This document shows, piece after piece, positions 24,526 through 32,009 of a DNA stretch of 64,000 bases. The DNA is taken from assembly GCA_958428295.1 (NCBI GenBank), contig CAUAFL010000006.1, positions 1-64,000 of the forward strand, given 5' to 3'. Each line of letters starts with the position of its first letter. Within the stretch, counting starts at the first letter, position 1. The position numbers were made by a program, and so were the translations under genes. Under the pieces are notes generated by a model. That model worked only from the letters and a program-made list of their open reading frames with translations. It was not told the DNA's origin and did not search any database. This DNA comes from an uncultured Bacillota bacterium. Lineage in GTDB: Bacteria; Bacillota_I; Bacilli_A; RF39; UBA660.

Positions 24526-27238
24526 ATAATAGAAGACCTAACCCTACTAGGGCAGTACCCATAATAGTAATAACACTAGTTATATCAGTATTGAATGTTT
24601 TAGGCATTTCTACTTTTTCATTAGTCATTGTTGCTTTTACAACTTCGCCATTCTCTAAAATTTCAAAATACATTTTTTCTTCATTCAAAATATAATTTTC
24701 TGGTGCTTCTTTTTCAAGAATGTAGTACTTACCATATTCTAAATCTTTAATGATGATTTTACCGTTTTCATCAGTACGACCAGAAAAGATAAGTTCTTCT
24801 GTTTCAGCATTATATACTTCAATCAATGTGTTAGGAAGTGGATCGCCAGTAGATAAATCTACCTTTGTAAATTCCAAATCTCCTTTAAATTTTTCATTAG
24901 TCATACTAGCTTTTACAACTTCGCCATTTTCTAAAATCTCAAAATATACTTTCTCATCAGATAATTTATAACCTGTTACTGTTTCAGTTTCAATTATATA
25001 GAATTTTCCAATAAATAGATTTTCTATTTTGATTTTACCGTTTTCATCAGTAACACCACTATAAATAAGTTCATCGTCAGAAGTATATATTTCTATTTTT
25101 ACATTAGGAAGTTCCTTACCACTTGTTAGATCAGTTTTACGAAAATCTAAACTTCCTTTTCCTAGATAGTTTTTAAGAGTAAATGTTTTTTTGATTATAG
25201 GTGTATATTGATCCTTATATTCAAGAACAAACTCATATTCTTCATTATCTAAAATATGATTTCCAGTAGTAGAAATTTCTTTTATAATATACTTTCCAAG
25301 TTTTAAATCTTCAAATCTTACAAAACCTTTATCATTTGTTTCAAGTGTTTTAATAAGATTACCTGATTCATCATATAAACCAAATACTACATTAGGAAGT
25401 TCTATTTCTTCATAAGTATATGTACCATTTTCAATTACTATTTGTTCGCCAACTTTATTTAATTCAATAACACCTTTAACTTCTTGATTTTCAAAATGAA
25501 TTTCAAGTATGGCGTCAAAGTCATCAGTTTTCTTAATATCGGCTTTCTCATCTATAGTAAATGGAAGTGGTGTAGAATTCCAAACATACCCATAAACAAC
25601 TTGATTTACTTCTTCTAATTGATAATTACCACTATTTAATGGATATGGTGTAATTAAGACACCGTCCTTATCAGTTTCAAATTCACAATAAGTTGTTGTA
25701 GTAGGATAAGATACTGTTTGACATACATACTTACCAGTTGCTAAATCTTTAATTTTAAACTTAATACCAGCTTGTGTAACATTATTACCGTCTTGATCTA
25801 CTTTAACTACTTTTAATCTTGATGTGATTTCAGCATTTGAGAAAACCTTATTGATAGTAGGACCTAAATCTCTAACTTCAAAATGATAATCTTCTATTTT
25901 TTCAAACCCACTTGTAGAAGTAAGTTGTCTTAATGTGTAATCGCCATAAGGAAGTGAAAAGTAAATCTTACCGTCTTTATCTGTAGTTTCTATTGATACT
26001 AAATTATTATTATGATCATAGATAGCAAATTCAACCCCAATCTCTGGTGTCATAATTTGTGTTTTATCAGAAGCATAAACTTTTGTAATTTCATATTCAC
26101 GAGTGATTACTTCTTCGTAAACATCTACTTTAACAAGTAAATTATTTTCATCTACTGTGAAGTAATACTTTTGAGTATCTAATTTATATCCTTGACTAGG
26201 TGTAATTTCTTGCAAATAAAATCTACCTAAATCAGGTAGATAATCACTTCTTGCAAAAGCATTATTATCCGTTGTTATTGTTCCAACAAGATCGTTTGTT
26301 TCGGCATTGTATATTCCATAAGTGGCATTAGAAAGTGAAGCTAATCCCTGTGGAATTACTTCGCCTGTGTCTTTATCTCTCTTTGTGATTTCAACACGAC
26401 CACCAACTACTTTTAAATTGATAGTAGAATATAAAGGATCAAATGATCCAACTCTAAATACATTTTGAGTGCCTTCCTTAAAATATACTACTGGTGGTGT
26501 AGGATATAAAGAATCTTCCTTTGATAACTTAATAGTAGCATTTCCGACACCAGTAGCAGTAATTGAAAGTGAATTACCATTGATACTTGCACTTGCATTA
26601 CTTTGTTCTTTTACTCTATACCCATTTAAAACATTATTTACATCATTTAATGTAATAGTTTTTCCTAAAGGTAGTGTAATAGATTCTGAATTAAAGTTAG
26701 GCCTTTTATTGTGTTGAGCAACTAAACTTTCAATCTCATTTATTTCATCAATAAATAAATTGTCATTTCTAGTACCATTTAAACCGTCAGTAAAGTAAAT
26801 AGTACTTGTTGGCTCTGCAGTACGCCAAATCAATACTTGTGTAACAGCATACCATTTTGGGGTATTATGATTTCCATATCCATACCCATAATAGGCAAGT
26901 AAACTAATTCTATCCCATTGTTCTGGTGTCATATTAAGATAAGTTGCATAATCACTTCGTGCAACATTATAAATAAGGTTATTATCAATATCAACAAATG
27001 GTTGAAGACAATAAACAAAAGCATTATCTTCACTACGACGCATAAATCTTGCTTGTTTATAAGCAACATAACCGTCGGATCTTGCTTTTTTCAAATATAC
27101 ATTTGAAATATATTCGCTAGGCCAAATAGCTTGTCCTGCATAAGTTTCAGCTTTGACTTCTAAAGTAGAAGTGGCAAAGCCTAAAACTATACCCAGTAAA
27201 ATGGGTATAGCAAGTAAAATTTTTCTTTTTATATTCAT
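24500..27238 (-). CDS. Thioester-domain and SpaA/Cna-B repeat surface adhesin
   Basis: 912 residues. The signal peptide (1-31) is followed by a TQXA-type thioester domain with Cys77 (FVYCLQPF) and Gln134 (AVTQVLIW), which can form a bond with host or recipient surfaces. At least five SpaA/Cna-B prealbumin-like repeats follow, each with an E-x-x-PQGY/PxNY-type end (ITPSQGYKLD, ETVTGYKLS, EAPENYILN). The last two repeats are near copies. The C-terminus has MPKTF, a membrane helix and KKKNNK, a non-standard sorting signal. CD1107-like surface proteins occupy this place in related ICEs and help mating-pair contact. Confidence 0.9.
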   Translation of the reverse strand: MNIKRKILLAIPILLGIVLGFATSTLEVKAETYAGQAIWPSEYISNVYLKKARSDGYVAYKQARFMRRSEDNAFVYCLQPFVDIDNNLIYNVARSDYATYLNMTPEQWDRISLLAYYGYGYGNHNTPKWYAVTQVLIWRTAEPTSTIYFTDGLNGTRNDNLFIDEINEIESLVAQHNKRPNFNSESITLPLGKTITLNDVNNVLNGYRVKEQSNASASINGNSLSITATGVGNATIKLSKEDSLYPTPPVVYFKEGTQNVFRVGSFDPLYSTINLKVVGGRVEITKRDKDTGEVIPQGLASLSNATYGIYNAETNDLVGTITTDNNAFARSDYLPDLGRFYLQEITPSQGYKLDTQKYYFTVDENNLLVKVDVYEEVITREYEITKVYASDKTQIMTPEIGVEFAIYDHNNNLVSIETTDKDGKIYFSLPYGDYTLRQLTSTSGFEKIEDYHFEVRDLGPTINKVFSNAEITSRLKVVKVDQDGNNVTQAGIKFKIKDLATGKYVCQTVSYPTTTTYCEFETDKDGVLITPYPLNSGNYQLEEVNQVVYGYVWNSTPLPFTIDEKADIKKTDDFDAILEIHFENQEVKGVIELNKVGEQIVIENGTYTYEEIELPNVVFGLYDESGNLIKTLETNDKGFVRFEDLKLGKYIIKEISTTGNHILDNEEYEFVLEYKDQYTPIIKKTFTLKNYLGKGSLDFRKTDLTSGKELPNVKIEIYTSDDELIYSGVTDENGKIKIENLFIGKFYIIETETVTGYKLSDEKVYFEILENGEVVKASMTNEKFKGDLEFTKVDLSTGDPLPNTLIEVYNAETEELIFSGRTDENGKIIIKDLEYGKYYILEKEAPENYILNEEKMYFEILENGEVVKATMTNEKVEMPKTFNTDITSVITIMGTALVGLGLLLYAKKKNNK

Positions 27239-27261
27239 TAAAATTCCCCCTTATAAATTCA

Positions 27262-27285
27262 TAAAAAAAAGACCTTTACGGCCTT
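27262..27285 (-). terminator. Intrinsic terminator after the 204-residue anchored protein
   Basis: Minus strand: AAGGCC / GGTCTT stem (one G-U), 5-nt loop, eight T. It lies between this gene and the adhesin. Confidence 0.65.
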
Positions 27286-27898
27286 ATGATTCTAATTCTA
27301 TATATTGAATGTGATAACCTAAAAATTTACCAGAGTAACTATAAGTTTCATCACATCTAAAACGATAATTTTCTAACCCTGTATAATTTGCACCTGCATT
27401 ATAACAAGCATTTTTTGTTTCTTCCATACTTCCTAATTTATTTACATCAAAATCTACTGTTTTCCAAGAAATCTCTGGACTATTGTAATAATCATATTCA
27501 CTAATACCTAATTTTTCCCATTCTGTAGGTTGTTTAGGTTGTGGAACAACAACTTCTGGTGTAGTAGAAGTTTGTACTTCTACCTTATTATTTTGAGAAG
27601 TTTGTACTTCCTGTTTTGGTTGAGAAGTATTTTCTTTTTGAATAACAACTTCTTGTTTTACTTCTGGAGCAATTTCTTCTTGTTTTGTTTCTAATACTTC
27701 TTGATCTTCCTTATTATCTAATAGAGAAGTAATTATGTCTTCATCTATTAACTCTTGTTTTTCATTTGATGATGAATCAACTATGAGATTGTCTTTTTGA
27801 TTAGTTTTTGTTTCTTGATAAATATATCCTTTCACAAACACACTAATAAAACCGACTAATAAAATAATACCACTAATTTTAAATATTTTCTTTAACAT
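27284..27898 (-). CDS. Membrane-anchored protein with Glu/Gln/Val-rich stalk (204 aa)
   Basis: TM at residues 4-24, a stalk rich in Glu/Gln/Val/Pro (about 40-125), and a C-terminal globular domain with two Cys (KNACYNAG, YRFRCDET) that could form a disulphide. The start at 27898 has RBS AAAGGACG. A longer in-frame start would lie inside the promoter at 27926, so it is rejected. The role is unknown, perhaps a surface partner of the adhesin. Confidence 0.6.
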   Translation of the reverse strand: MLKKIFKISGIILLVGFISVFVKGYIYQETKTNQKDNLIVDSSSNEKQELIDEDIITSLLDNKEDQEVLETKQEEIAPEVKQEVVIQKENTSQPKQEVQTSQNNKVEVQTSTTPEVVVPQPKQPTEWEKLGISEYDYYNSPEISWKTVDFDVNKLGSMEETKNACYNAGANYTGLENYRFRCDETYSYSGKFLGYHIQYIELES

Positions 27899-27925
27899 AC
27901 ATAAGCACGTCCTTTCTTTAAATGA

Positions 27926-27958
27926 ATAATAACGCGCTTTCAAAAAAAATACAGCCCC
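27926..27958 (-). promoter_or_regulatory. ICE promoter type 1, third copy
   Basis: Minus strand: -10 TATTAT (27931 to 27926), 17-bp spacer ending GCGCGT, -35 CTGTAT (27954 to 27949), preceded by GGGG. The architecture is the same as at 7038 and 7628. Confidence 0.55.
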
Positions 27959-27972
27959 TAAATTGAAAAAAA

Positions 27973-28308
27973 TTACATTTTTACATTTTTTTCTTGATCT
28001 ATATCATCTTTTATTGATTTAGATGATGATAAAAAAGATATTCTTTCGGCAATTATAGAAATTTTATTATCCTTACCTTGTAATCTTCCTTTTATACCTA
28101 AAATATCGCCTTTTTTACAATATTCAGCGGTACTTTCTGCTATAGTATTCCAAACACTTACAGGAAAAAAATCTGTTTCATATTCGCCATTAGCATTTTT
28201 GAAAGGCCTAGAAACAGCTACAGTAAAATTACATACCTTTTTATTATCTTCTAATTCTTTTATGGTAGGATCGCCAACAAGTCTTCCTACAATAGACATC
28301 ATATTCAT
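27973..28308 (-). CDS. ssb: Single-stranded DNA-binding protein of the ICE
   Basis: An OB-fold SSB of 111 residues. It shows VGRLVGDPTIKEL, the strand VCNFTVAVSRPFKN, FFPVSVWNTIAE and GDILGIKGRLQG, with a short acidic tail lacking the standard DDDIPF end. It probably coats the transferred strand. GGGGGTA precedes the ATG. Confidence 0.88.
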   Translation of the reverse strand: MNMMSIVGRLVGDPTIKELEDNKKVCNFTVAVSRPFKNANGEYETDFFPVSVWNTIAESTAEYCKKGDILGIKGRLQGKDNKISIIAERISFLSSSKSIKDDIDQEKNVKM

Positions 28309-28309
28309 T

Positions 28310-28573
28310 TTATACCCCCTTAAATTCTAAATTTAATCTTATTTTTTCTAACTCTATAAGAAGATTTTTTAATCTTTGTTGATTAAGATTCTTCTTATAA
28401 AGATTTTGATTTTTCTTTTTGTAGAATATATTAAGTAAATTCTCTACAAAGATAATGTCTTCTAAACCGTCAATTATCTTTTTTTCTACAAAACAAGTTT
28501 CAACTTCATATTCCATAATTCTAAAATATTTACACGTTTTTATAATTTCTTTTACTAATTTTTCTTGACTCAT
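28310..28573 (-). CDS. Hypothetical ICE protein (87 aa)
   Basis: An all-helical, basic protein (LVKEIIKTCKYFRIMEYEVE ... LKNLLIELEKIRL) with no recognised family. It lies between the Maff2-like and ssb genes, one base from ssb, in the same operon. Confidence 0.5.
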   Translation of the reverse strand: MSQEKLVKEIIKTCKYFRIMEYEVETCFVEKKIIDGLEDIIFVENLLNIFYKKKNQNLYKKNLNQQRLKNLLIELEKIRLNLEFKGV

Positions 28574-28577
28574 ATGA

Positions 28578-28817
28578 TCACTTAAAATAAGTTAAGATCC
28601 AGTTTACAAATTGCACTACAAGAAATACAGAAACACCAGCGATTAGTGTTGTTCTAATTTTACGAAGCGAAGCAGCTTTCTGATGATCTTCAGAAGCTAC
28701 CATATAAAAGATACAATCTTTTAAAACAAAAAAGCCCGTCGCACCTGCAACGAACATTTTTAAATAATTTGTTGCGTCATTGATTAGACGCAAAATATCA
28801 TTAAGTATTGATTCCAT
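28578..28817 (-). CDS. Maff2/VirB2-like small membrane protein
   Basis: 79 residues with two membrane helices (18-35 and 56-75) separated by a basic loop (ASEDHQKAASLRKIRTTLIAG). This matches the Maff2 family found in Tn1549-like conjugation modules, similar in layout to VirB2/TrbC pilin-type proteins. GGGGGTTATAA precedes ATG. Confidence 0.8.
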   Translation of the reverse strand: MESILNDILRLINDATNYLKMFVAGATGFFVLKDCIFYMVASEDHQKAASLRKIRTTLIAGVSVFLVVQFVNWILTYFK

Positions 28818-28828
28818 TTATAACCCCC

Positions 28829-29320
28829 TTATATTTTGTATGTTTCTAAAAGTTCTTCAATATTTTTGTTTTCAAGTTGTTTTTTAGTTTCTCGACACGC
28901 CTTAAAAATTAAACCTAATTGATTATCAGAATTTATTTCTAAAGTTTTATTGTTAAATTCATATTCAAACTCTTTTTCTATATTACCACTATGCGAATTA
29001 TACATTGATACTTCTATAGTAGTACTATTATCATTTACTGATCCTACTTGAAAACTAAATTTGTAATCATCTTTTTCAATATCATTAAACATATTTATAA
29101 TTATGTTTTTTGGATATTGTAAAGATTCATTTGTAAGACTAGGATAGTCATCGCTATAATTATCATCGTAATACTTAAATACTTCTTGTAATCTTTTTAA
29201 ATCATCATTACTTACATCTAAACCTTTACAAAGATATTCTTCATAAGCAAGTAATGCAGTTCCAATTTCTGATCTTGAACAATCTTTAAATTGTTTTATA
29301 AGTTCTTCTAATTTATTTAT
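28829..29320 (-). CDS. Hypothetical ICE protein with apparent ATA start (163 aa)
   Basis: The only canonical codon near the 5' end is a TTG at 29329 that directly abuts the GGGGG ribosome site and cannot be used. ATA at 29320, 9 bases after GGGGG, gives NKLEELIKQFKDCSRSEIG. The protein is acidic and soluble with a beta-rich middle (SFQVGSVNDNSTTIEVSMYN). No known family. Confidence 0.55.
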   Translation of the reverse strand: MNKLEELIKQFKDCSRSEIGTALLAYEEYLCKGLDVSNDDLKRLQEVFKYYDDNYSDDYPSLTNESLQYPKNIIINMFNDIEKDDYKFSFQVGSVNDNSTTIEVSMYNSHSGNIEKEFEYEFNNKTLEINSDNQLGLIFKACRETKKQLENKNIEELLETYKI

Positions 29321-29386
29321 AAAAACCAACCCCCAATATTCTTTTAGTGAAATATTTTAGACTTTTCTTTTTAACACCCCCAATCA

Positions 29387-29416
29387 TAAAAAATAGATGT
29401 TATCTAAAACATCTAT
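29387..29416 (-). terminator. Intrinsic terminator fused to the ArpU-like gene end
   Basis: Minus strand: perfect 9-bp stem ATAGATGTT / AACATCTAT, 6-nt loop TTAGAT, then a T-tract. The stop codon TAA is inside the loop. Confidence 0.7.
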
Positions 29417-29855
29417 CATCAAGACCAAGAGCACTTACAAACTTAATACAACCACTTTTTCTAATTTCTCTGACTTTATCTTTACCATAATTCATAATAG
29501 ACAATATCTCATCTTCTTCTTTGCACTTATAAAAGGTTAGATCAAAAACTTGAAGTTCTATATCATTCAATTTACGAAGTGCCAAAGTAATTTTTGAAAG
29601 TAATTGTCTTCTTCTGTTTTCAAGTTTAGTTTCTAACATCATATTTTTAAGAACACAATTTTCTACTGTTGATGATTTAACAGGAATAAATTGTTCATAT
29701 CTAACCCTGTAATCGCTAGTAATCTTTGGAATAGCAATTTTGTCATCAGTTCTTTTTAGATATTTTAGTAATTTGAAAACATCTAAAATAATGTTTCTTA
29801 ACTTGACATAATCATATAAAGATAGCTCGTCCTTTCCTAATAAAGTATTGTTCAT
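29400..29855 (-). CDS. ArpU/RinA-like transcription regulator
   Basis: The C-terminal 60 residues resemble a sigma region-4-like HTH as in ArpU family phage/ICE regulators (LNDIELQVFDLTFYKCKEED, then ILSIMNYGKDKVREIRKSG). The N-terminal part is helical. It is translationally coupled to the 66-residue ORF (ATGA overlap). The position just after the leader/attenuator suggests a regulator of the transfer genes. Confidence 0.6.
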   Translation of the reverse strand: MNNTLLGKDELSLYDYVKLRNIILDVFKLLKYLKRTDDKIAIPKITSDYRVRYEQFIPVKSSTVENCVLKNMMLETKLENRRRQLLSKITLALRKLNDIELQVFDLTFYKCKEEDEILSIMNYGKDKVREIRKSGCIKFVSALGLDDRCFR

Positions 29856-30052
29856 AAATTTGCCCCCGATCTAGTACTCAATGAAAAAAGGACAATCGCA
29901 AATAAGAACATAATTGTCCTATCTTTGATTATCCTTTTAATAATAACAAAAGCATTTCTAGGTTGATTTTCTGATTTTAGGGGTACGATATCTAATAGTT
30001 GTTTTGTTTTAATAAATACAGCTTGCATTGTTAAGTTAAGACATAGACTCAT
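29852..30052 (-). CDS. Small protein downstream of the attenuator (66 aa)
   Basis: A RBS (GGGGGTAAGG) precedes the ATG. The protein has a hydrophobic C-terminal helix (TIMFLFAIVLFSLST) and a basic middle. Its stop overlaps the ArpU-like start. Possibly a real membrane peptide, or mainly a coupling ORF for the regulator. Confidence 0.45.
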   Translation of the reverse strand: MSLCLNLTMQAVFIKTKQLLDIVPLKSENQPRNAFVIIKRIIKDRTIMFLFAIVLFSLSTRSGANL

Positions 30053-30062
30053 ACCTTACCCC

Positions 30063-30119
30063 CTAAAAAAGGAAGTAGATGCCGTTAAGGTTGTAAGCAA
30101 CCTTAAAATCAGGATACAT
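30063..30119 (-). CDS. Leader peptide (18 aa)
   Basis: The ORF MYPDFKVAYNLNGIYFLF has AAGGAAG 5 bases upstream of its ATG, and this RBS lies in the terminator stem. Same design as the 24-codon leader at 20304-20378. Rich in Tyr/Phe/Leu; whether the codons are sensed or only translation matters is unknown. Confidence 0.5.
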   Translation of the reverse strand: MYPDFKVAYNLNGIYFLF

Positions 30120-30130
30120 ACTACTTCCTT
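30063..30130 (-). terminator. Attenuator: long terminator stem containing a leader ORF
   Basis: Minus strand: outer arms AAGGAAGTAG / CTACTTCCTT (10 bp, perfect) enclose an inner 9-bp stem TTAAGGTTG / CAACCTTAA, then six T. The outer 5' arm carries the RBS of the 18-codon leader MYPDFKVAYNLNGIYFLF (30119 to 30063), which reads across the whole structure and stops just after the T-tract. A ribosome on the leader would melt the terminator. Confidence 0.7.
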
Positions 30131-30168
30131 AACTTCTTATAAACAACAAATTTCTTTAATTGCTGTTT

Positions 30169-30197
30169 ATAATATACCAAAAACTACCAAAAATCAA
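30169..30197 (-). promoter_or_regulatory. Promoter of the transfer operon leader
   Basis: Minus strand: -35 TTGATT (30197 to 30192), 17-bp spacer, -10 TATTAT (30174 to 30169). A further hairpin (TTATAAACA / TGTTTATAA) forms at the transcript start. Confidence 0.6.
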
Positions 30198-30236
30198 GCG
30201 TTTCAATCTAAAAACACTTAAAATTATTACAAAATA

Positions 30237-30261
30237 CGAAAAAACACCAGCAAGTGGTGTT
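30237..30261 (-). terminator. Intrinsic terminator of a short upstream transcript
   Basis: Minus strand: AACACCA / TGGTGTT stem with a 5-nt loop, then TTTTTT. It is about 25-50 nt after the promoter at 30293-30320, so the product would be an RNA of about 50 nt. A 21-codon ORF (30273 to 30208, start MYSRNTT) again crosses the T-tract but lacks an RBS. Confidence 0.6.
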
Positions 30262-30292
30262 CCTTGAGTACATTTATTTCGTATTTTACTAT

Positions 30293-30320
30293 ATTATATC
30301 ACGCCATTGTTTATAGTCAA
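30293..30320 (-). promoter_or_regulatory. Promoter of a short RNA upstream of the transfer operon
   Basis: Minus strand: -35 TTGACT (30320 to 30315), 16-bp spacer, -10 TATAAT (30298 to 30293). Confidence 0.65.
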
Positions 30321-30371
30321 TTAGGAATAAATGTTGTAGAAAACACGCCTAAAATGTCTGATGAAATCATC

Positions 30372-30390
30372 GTAAACACTTGTAAACACT
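30372..30390. repeat. Direct repeat GTAAACACT x2, possible protein-binding site
   Basis: GTAAACACT occurs twice in tandem with one base between. The 12-mer GTAAACACTTGT recurs inverted at 15891-15902 in the oriT candidate. The 30053-30524 region has no larger gene and holds leaders, promoters, terminators and this repeat. Confidence 0.45.
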
Positions 30391-30483
30391 AGGTTTTTGT
30401 AAAAAGATACTTTGGTGGATAAAGCATTATTGAAAGCATTATGTAATTTTAATACAAGCATAAATGACTAAAATCTGCATAAA

Positions 30484-30506
30484 ATAAAAAGAGATTTTAC
30501 TCTTTT
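30484..30506 (-). terminator. Intrinsic terminator after the HTH gene
   Basis: Minus strand: AAAAGAG / CTCTTTT stem, 6-nt loop, short T-tract. Confidence 0.5.
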
Positions 30507-30524
30507 ACATCTGTGTCCTTACAA

Positions 30525-30833
30525 TTATTTAATAAAGTCATCAACATTTTTTTCCAATATGATAGATAGTTTGATTATCTTATCAAGTGGCATTTGTTTA
30601 GTACTATCAGTTTCACTTTCAAATCTTTTGTAGTGATTGTGATTATAATCTAATAAAGCTGCAATATTTTCACTTGAATATGGGTTAATTGTACTGTTTG
30701 AATTTTGACTCTTAAACTCGTTGTATTTTTCCACACGAAACTTTTTGATGTTCTTACAAATCGTATCATAAATTATGTTTTTATCTACTGTGGATACTAG
30801 ACCTTGTAGTTCTTCAAATCTTCGCATAGTCAT
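30525..30833 (-). CDS. HTH-like regulator (102 aa)
   Basis: The helical protein contains NIAALLDYNHNHYKRFESETD and MPLDKIIKLSIILEKNVDDFI, which resembles an XRE-type domain ending (position of the regulator's last helix). The start MTMRR at 30833 is chosen because AAGGTGG lies upstream; the upstream GTG is within that RBS. It sits next to the XRE repressor, suggesting a two-regulator switch. Confidence 0.55.
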   Translation of the reverse strand: MTMRRFEELQGLVSTVDKNIIYDTICKNIKKFRVEKYNEFKSQNSNSTINPYSSENIAALLDYNHNHYKRFESETDSTKQMPLDKIIKLSIILEKNVDDFIK

Positions 30834-30944
30834 TATTCCCACCTTTCTAAATAATTATCTCATTTATCAAAATGCAAAATAGCCACAAGTTCACACAAAA
30901 TGGTGGTAAAAATCAAAAAAACTATGTTATAATAAATTAGGCAC

Positions 30945-30970
30945 AAAAAAAGAATAAGTAGTATTATTCT
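30945..30970 (-). terminator. Intrinsic terminator at the end of the XRE gene
   Basis: Minus strand: AGAATAA / TTATTCT stem, 6-nt loop, seven T; touches the stop codon. Confidence 0.65.
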
Positions 30971-31239
30971 TAGCGTCTTGGTATCCGATGATTTTCTACG
31001 GTGTTTCTTTCAATAAATAATTGTTCTAAAGAAATACCAAGAGTATCAGCAATATGACCTATGTAATCAATTCGTGCATTTCTTCTTGCATTTTCTAAAT
31101 TAGAAACATAAGTTGTGGTAGTTCCAAGTTCTTCTGCAAAATCTTCTTGGGACCAGTTCTTTTTAATTCTAAAATAGACTATGTTATTAGCAAGAATTTT
31201 ACGAGCACAATCTTCATAGTTTTTACTCTGAATTATCAT
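30970..31239 (-). CDS. XRE-family repressor of the ICE
   Basis: A short Cro/C1-type protein: NIVYFRIKKNWSQEDFAEELG then TTTYVSNLENARR and IGHIADTLGISLEQLF form the five-helix HTH_3 fold. It is divergent from the 174-residue gene at 31408, and the 168-bp gap contains several AGTAT-type half sites. Likely role: the element's maintenance repressor. The ATG at 31239 follows AAAGGGTGTG; a GTG one codon earlier is less likely. Confidence 0.85.
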   Translation of the reverse strand: MIIQSKNYEDCARKILANNIVYFRIKKNWSQEDFAEELGTTTTYVSNLENARRNARIDYIGHIADTLGISLEQLFIERNTVENHRIPRR

Positions 31240-31407
31240 CACACCCTTTCTTTATAACTTACTAATATTGTAATAAGTATGCTGTTTTTCAACCATACCA
31301 ACTATGTAGTATTGTACTTATAATAATATTAAAAATAGTATGAGAAATTTGACGAAAAAGTGCTAGAAGGTAGGCAAAAATATAGAAAATGAGAAGGAGC
31401 TAAAAGT
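31240..31407. promoter_or_regulatory. Divergent regulatory region of the ICE switch
   Basis: The region lies between the XRE gene and the plus-strand 174-residue gene. It contains TATAAT on the plus strand (31320-31325) and repeated AGTATG/AGTATT half sites, including the pair GTAGTATTGTACT. Operator assignment is inferred from layout only. Confidence 0.4.
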
Positions 31408-31932
31408 ATGAAAGTACAAAAAAACAATCTACAAGAATGTGCAGATAACATTTCACAAAAATTAGAAGAAAGGATCAAAAAAATAATGGCTATTGAGTAC
31501 CATTATAATTTATTAGACTTTTTTAAAGAAATTGATAAATTCACAGAAGAAGAACAGCTTTTTGCCTATGAATTATTGATGAATGATTATTTAAAAAAGA
31601 TTAAAGATTTTGATTCTAATATAATACTTGACAGAAAACAGGATCGTAAAATTGATGATATAACTGATTTCTTTGACTATGATTATTACTCTAAAAACAA
31701 AGATAATGTAAGTAATGATGAATATTATGATGTAATGGAAGAAGCAGAATATGTTGTTGCTAATTTCATTTCAAAAATATTTAATCAAAAAGGTAGAACA
31801 TTAACACTACCTGTTACGATTCAAAATATAAAAGATTATGGTGTTAGTAGTGTTGTTCCAGAAAAAGATATGAAAAAGGTTATCTACTGGATCATATTAA
31901 AATTAGCAGTAATTTATAATTATTATGTGTAA
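31408..31932 (+). CDS. Hypothetical ICE protein, only large plus-strand gene of the element (174 aa)
   Basis: RBS GAAGGAG precedes ATG. Acidic, Asp/Tyr/Lys-rich (ITDFFDYDYYSKNKDNVS), with a helical N-terminus. Not recognised. Being divergent from the XRE repressor, it is a candidate for an excision or activation function. Confidence 0.6.
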   Translation: MKVQKNNLQECADNISQKLEERIKKIMAIEYHYNLLDFFKEIDKFTEEEQLFAYELLMNDYLKKIKDFDSNIILDRKQDRKIDDITDFFDYDYYSKNKDNVSNDEYYDVMEEAEYVVANFISKIFNQKGRTLTLPVTIQNIKDYGVSSVVPEKDMKKVIYWIILKLAVIYNYYV

Positions 31933-31985
31933 TTAAAAATAGTAGTATTAGTAGTAAATTAGCAGTACCAAAAACCTACTTTCTA

Positions 31986-32009
31986 AAACACTCTGTTTGA
32001 GTGTTTTTT
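31986..32009 (+). terminator. Intrinsic terminator after the 174-residue gene
   Basis: Perfect AAACACTC / GAGTGTTT stem, 5-nt loop, T-tract. Confidence 0.7.

Noticed and set aside
27899..27943. Longer start for the anchored protein
   Set aside because: It overlaps the promoter at 27926-27958, and a good RBS precedes 27898.
30053..30524. Possible CRISPR or repeat array
   Set aside because: The repeated segments are terminator stems and one 9-bp tandem repeat; there are no regular spacers.
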